A program made the translations under genes and the position numbers. Source: Pseudomonadota bacterium (GTDB taxonomy: Bacteria; Pseudomonadota; Gammaproteobacteria; Steroidobacterales; Steroidobacteraceae). From it: 64,000 bases of DNA. Of this stretch, positions 62,872 to 64,000 are shown one piece after another; within the stretch, counting starts at the first letter, position 1, and every line of letters begins with the position of its first letter. The notes beneath the pieces are model-generated. The model saw nothing but the letters and a program-made list of their open reading frames with translations. It did no database searches and had not been told where the DNA came from. The DNA lies in contig JANXWS010000007.1 in NCBI GenBank assembly GCA_025351005.1, positions 1-64,000 on the forward strand, read 5' to 3'.

Positions 62872-63417
62872 GCCGGGCGTGCCGCGCGACGGGGTCACCT
62901 GGGCGATGATGCCGAAGGCGGGCTGATCGAAGTAGTGCCGCTCGCCGAACTTGATGCGCCGTTTCTCGCGCAGCCCGAACGCCTCGCCGGGGCCCGCCAG
63001 GTAGTCGACGTCGACGCTGAGCAGCAGCACCTGGCTGCGTTGCAGGGCGATCGAGCCCGCGAGCGGCGTGCCCTCGCGCAGCAGGTCCTCGAGGCGGGCC
63101 GTCGTGCGGCCGTTCGGCGGCACGATCGCGGCCCAGGCCGTGTGGGCCAGCAGCGGGTAGTTGCGCCGCGTGAGCGCCTGCTCGACGGCTCCCAGCTGCC
63201 ACTGATGTTCGGGCAGGAGCTCGATCCGGCCGGCGATCGGCGACACGCTCGGAAGCGCAGCGGCCGGGGCGGGCTTCGGCAGCGGGCCCGGCTGCCGGAA
63301 GACGAGGATCTCGACCAGGTAGCGGGCGCTGCCAGGCGGCGCGTCGGCGCGTACCGGCGCTACGGCGCCGGCCGCGAGCGCGAGCAGGACGGCGCGGCGA
63401 GTCACGGGCGCAATCAT
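62863..63417 (-). CDS. csiV: CsiV-family periplasmic protein
   Basis: 184 residues. Signal peptide (about 1-24, ending VRADA) with an Arg-Arg pair (VTRRAVLLALAAG) that could be Tat-type. Mature start RYLVEILVFRQPG and the C-terminal LREKRRIKFGERHYFDQPAFGIIAQVTP match the CsiV family, peptidoglycan-binding proteins known from Vibrio chromosome-II-independent screens and commonly found beside mfd. The ATG overlaps the mfd stop as ATGA. The function here is inferred from family and neighbour. Confidence 0.8.
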   Translation of the reverse strand: MIAPVTRRAVLLALAAGAVAPVRADAPPGSARYLVEILVFRQPGPLPKPAPAAALPSVSPIAGRIELLPEHQWQLGAVEQALTRRNYPLLAHTAWAAIVPPNGRTTARLEDLLREGTPLAGSIALQRSQVLLLSVDVDYLAGPGEAFGLREKRRIKFGERHYFDQPAFGIIAQVTPSRGTPGAD

Positions 63418-64000
63418 CGGACGAGTTTACCCGAAGCACCCACGGCGAGCGCGGCGAGCAGCTCGTCCGCGACGCGGAAGCGCTCGGCGGGCGCCTCGGC
63501 CCGCCGCGTGAATCGCAGCCGCGTCGGTCCGTCAAGCCGGTAGCTGCGCGCCTCCTTCTGCACCAGCTTGAGCACGGCCGCGGGCTCGACGCAGTGGCTG
63601 CTGCCGAAGTCGACCAGGCCGCCGAGCGGGCCGACGTCGAGCCTGAGCAGGCCGAGCGCGGCCGCGCGCAGTTTGAGGCGCGCGATGCGGTACAGGTTCT
63701 CGGTCGGCGCCGCCAGCGGCCCGAAGCGATCGACCATCTCGGCGGCGAGCTCGTCGAGCGCCTCGTCGTCGGCGGCCGCTGCGATGCGCTTGTAGAGCAC
63801 GAGGCGCAGGTGCACGTCCGCCAGGTAGTCGTCGGGGATCAGCGCCGGCACGCGCAGGTCGAGCTCCGGGCCCGAATGCAGCGGCCCCTCCAGGTCCGGC
63901 TCCCGTCCGGACTTGAGCGCCTTGACCGCACGCTCGAGCAGTTCGAGGTACAGCGTGAAGCCGATCTCGGTGATCTGCCCGCTCTGTTCGTCGCCGAGCA
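63414..64000 (-). CDS. mfd: Transcription-repair coupling factor Mfd (C-terminal part)
   Basis: The 3' end of mfd, cut by the right edge; about 195 residues remain. Reading from the edge gives LGDEQSGQITEIGFTLYLELLERAVKALKSGREPD, then the TRCF domain with PALIPDDYLADVHLRLVLYKRIA and DRFGPLAAPTENLYRIARLK. Mfd displaces stalled RNA polymerase and recruits UvrA. The methionine/valine near 63851 is internal, not a start. Confidence 0.95.
   Translation of the reverse strand, partial: LGDEQSGQITEIGFTLYLELLERAVKALKSGREPDLEGPLHSGPELDLRVPALIPDDYLADVHLRLVLYKRIAAAADDEALDELAAEMVDRFGPLAAPTENLYRIARLKLRAAALGLLRLDVGPLGGLVDFGSSHCVEPAAVLKLVQKEARSYRLDGPTRLRFTRRAEAPAERFRVADELLAALAVGASGKLVR

Overview
The window is an almost gap-free stretch of housekeeping chromosome from a high-GC proteobacterium. 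The gene content and order (map divergent from rpsB-tsf-pyrH-frr-uppS-cdsA-dxr-rseP-bamA-skp-lpxD-fabZ-lpxA-lpxB-rnhB-dnaE-accA-tilS; pyrG-kdsA-eno-ftsB-ispD/F-truD-surE-pcm-nlpD; an rpfE-like gene-recJ-prfB-lysS; sdhCDAB-sdhE-rpoE-rseA-rseB-lepA-lepB-rnc-era-recO-pdxJ-acpS) point to Gammaproteobacteria in or near the Xanthomonadales/Nevskiales/Steroidobacterales part of the class. This assignment is inferred from recalled synteny, not from a search.

Layout. 2-3319: the high-affinity phosphate transporter pstCAB (pstC cut by the left edge) and phoU; pstCAB is visibly less GC-rich than everything after it. 3334-8894 (minus strand): dapD, dapC, glnD and map, i.e. lysine/diaminopimelate synthesis, PII uridylylation and N-terminal Met removal. 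9121-29672 (plus): one long run from ribosomal protein S2 through isoprenoid and phospholipid precursors, the BamA/Skp outer-membrane machinery and lipid A synthesis to dnaE, accA and tilS. 29744-39646: pyrG, kdsA, eno, ftsB, a fused ispDF, truD, an enoyl-CoA isomerase-like gene, a convergent Smr-domain gene, then surE-pcm-nlpD without an adjacent rpoS. 39643-45357: a Mth938-like gene facing an rpfE-like gene, recJ, prfB (with the programmed +1 frameshift) and lysS. 45377-46129 (minus): ygfZ. 46388-50342: a succinate dehydrogenase operon flanked by two assembly factors, a 65-residue SdhAF4-like protein before sdhC and SdhE after sdhB. 50339-52618: rpoE-rseA-rseB, with a good sigma-E-type promoter inside sdhE. 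52624-62855: a glutaredoxin-like gene, lepA, lepB, a DUF4845 gene, rnc, era, recO, pdxJ, acpS, rlmD, nagZ and a GGDEF protein with a degenerate active site. 62863-64000 (minus): a CsiV-like gene and the 3' end of mfd.

Functionally the window ties together envelope biogenesis (lipid A, BamA, Skp, RseP, sigma-E), cell-wall precursors (DapC/D, Dxr/IspDF, UppS, NagZ), translation and RNA processing, DNA repair (RecJ, RecO, RnhB, Mfd) and central metabolism (Eno, AccA, SDH). Genes are packed very tightly: many neighbours share a 4-base start/stop overlap (ATGA, GTGA, TTGA). I see no tRNA, rRNA, insertion sequence, prophage, CRISPR array or defence island. The points of interest are small ones inside an otherwise ordinary core region. 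They are a two-part C-terminal tail on S2, the SdhAF4 gene, the sigma-E promoter in sdhE, the ispDF fusion, a hairpin in the pyrG leader, the degenerate GGDEF with an intact inhibitory-site motif, and the GC break after pstB.
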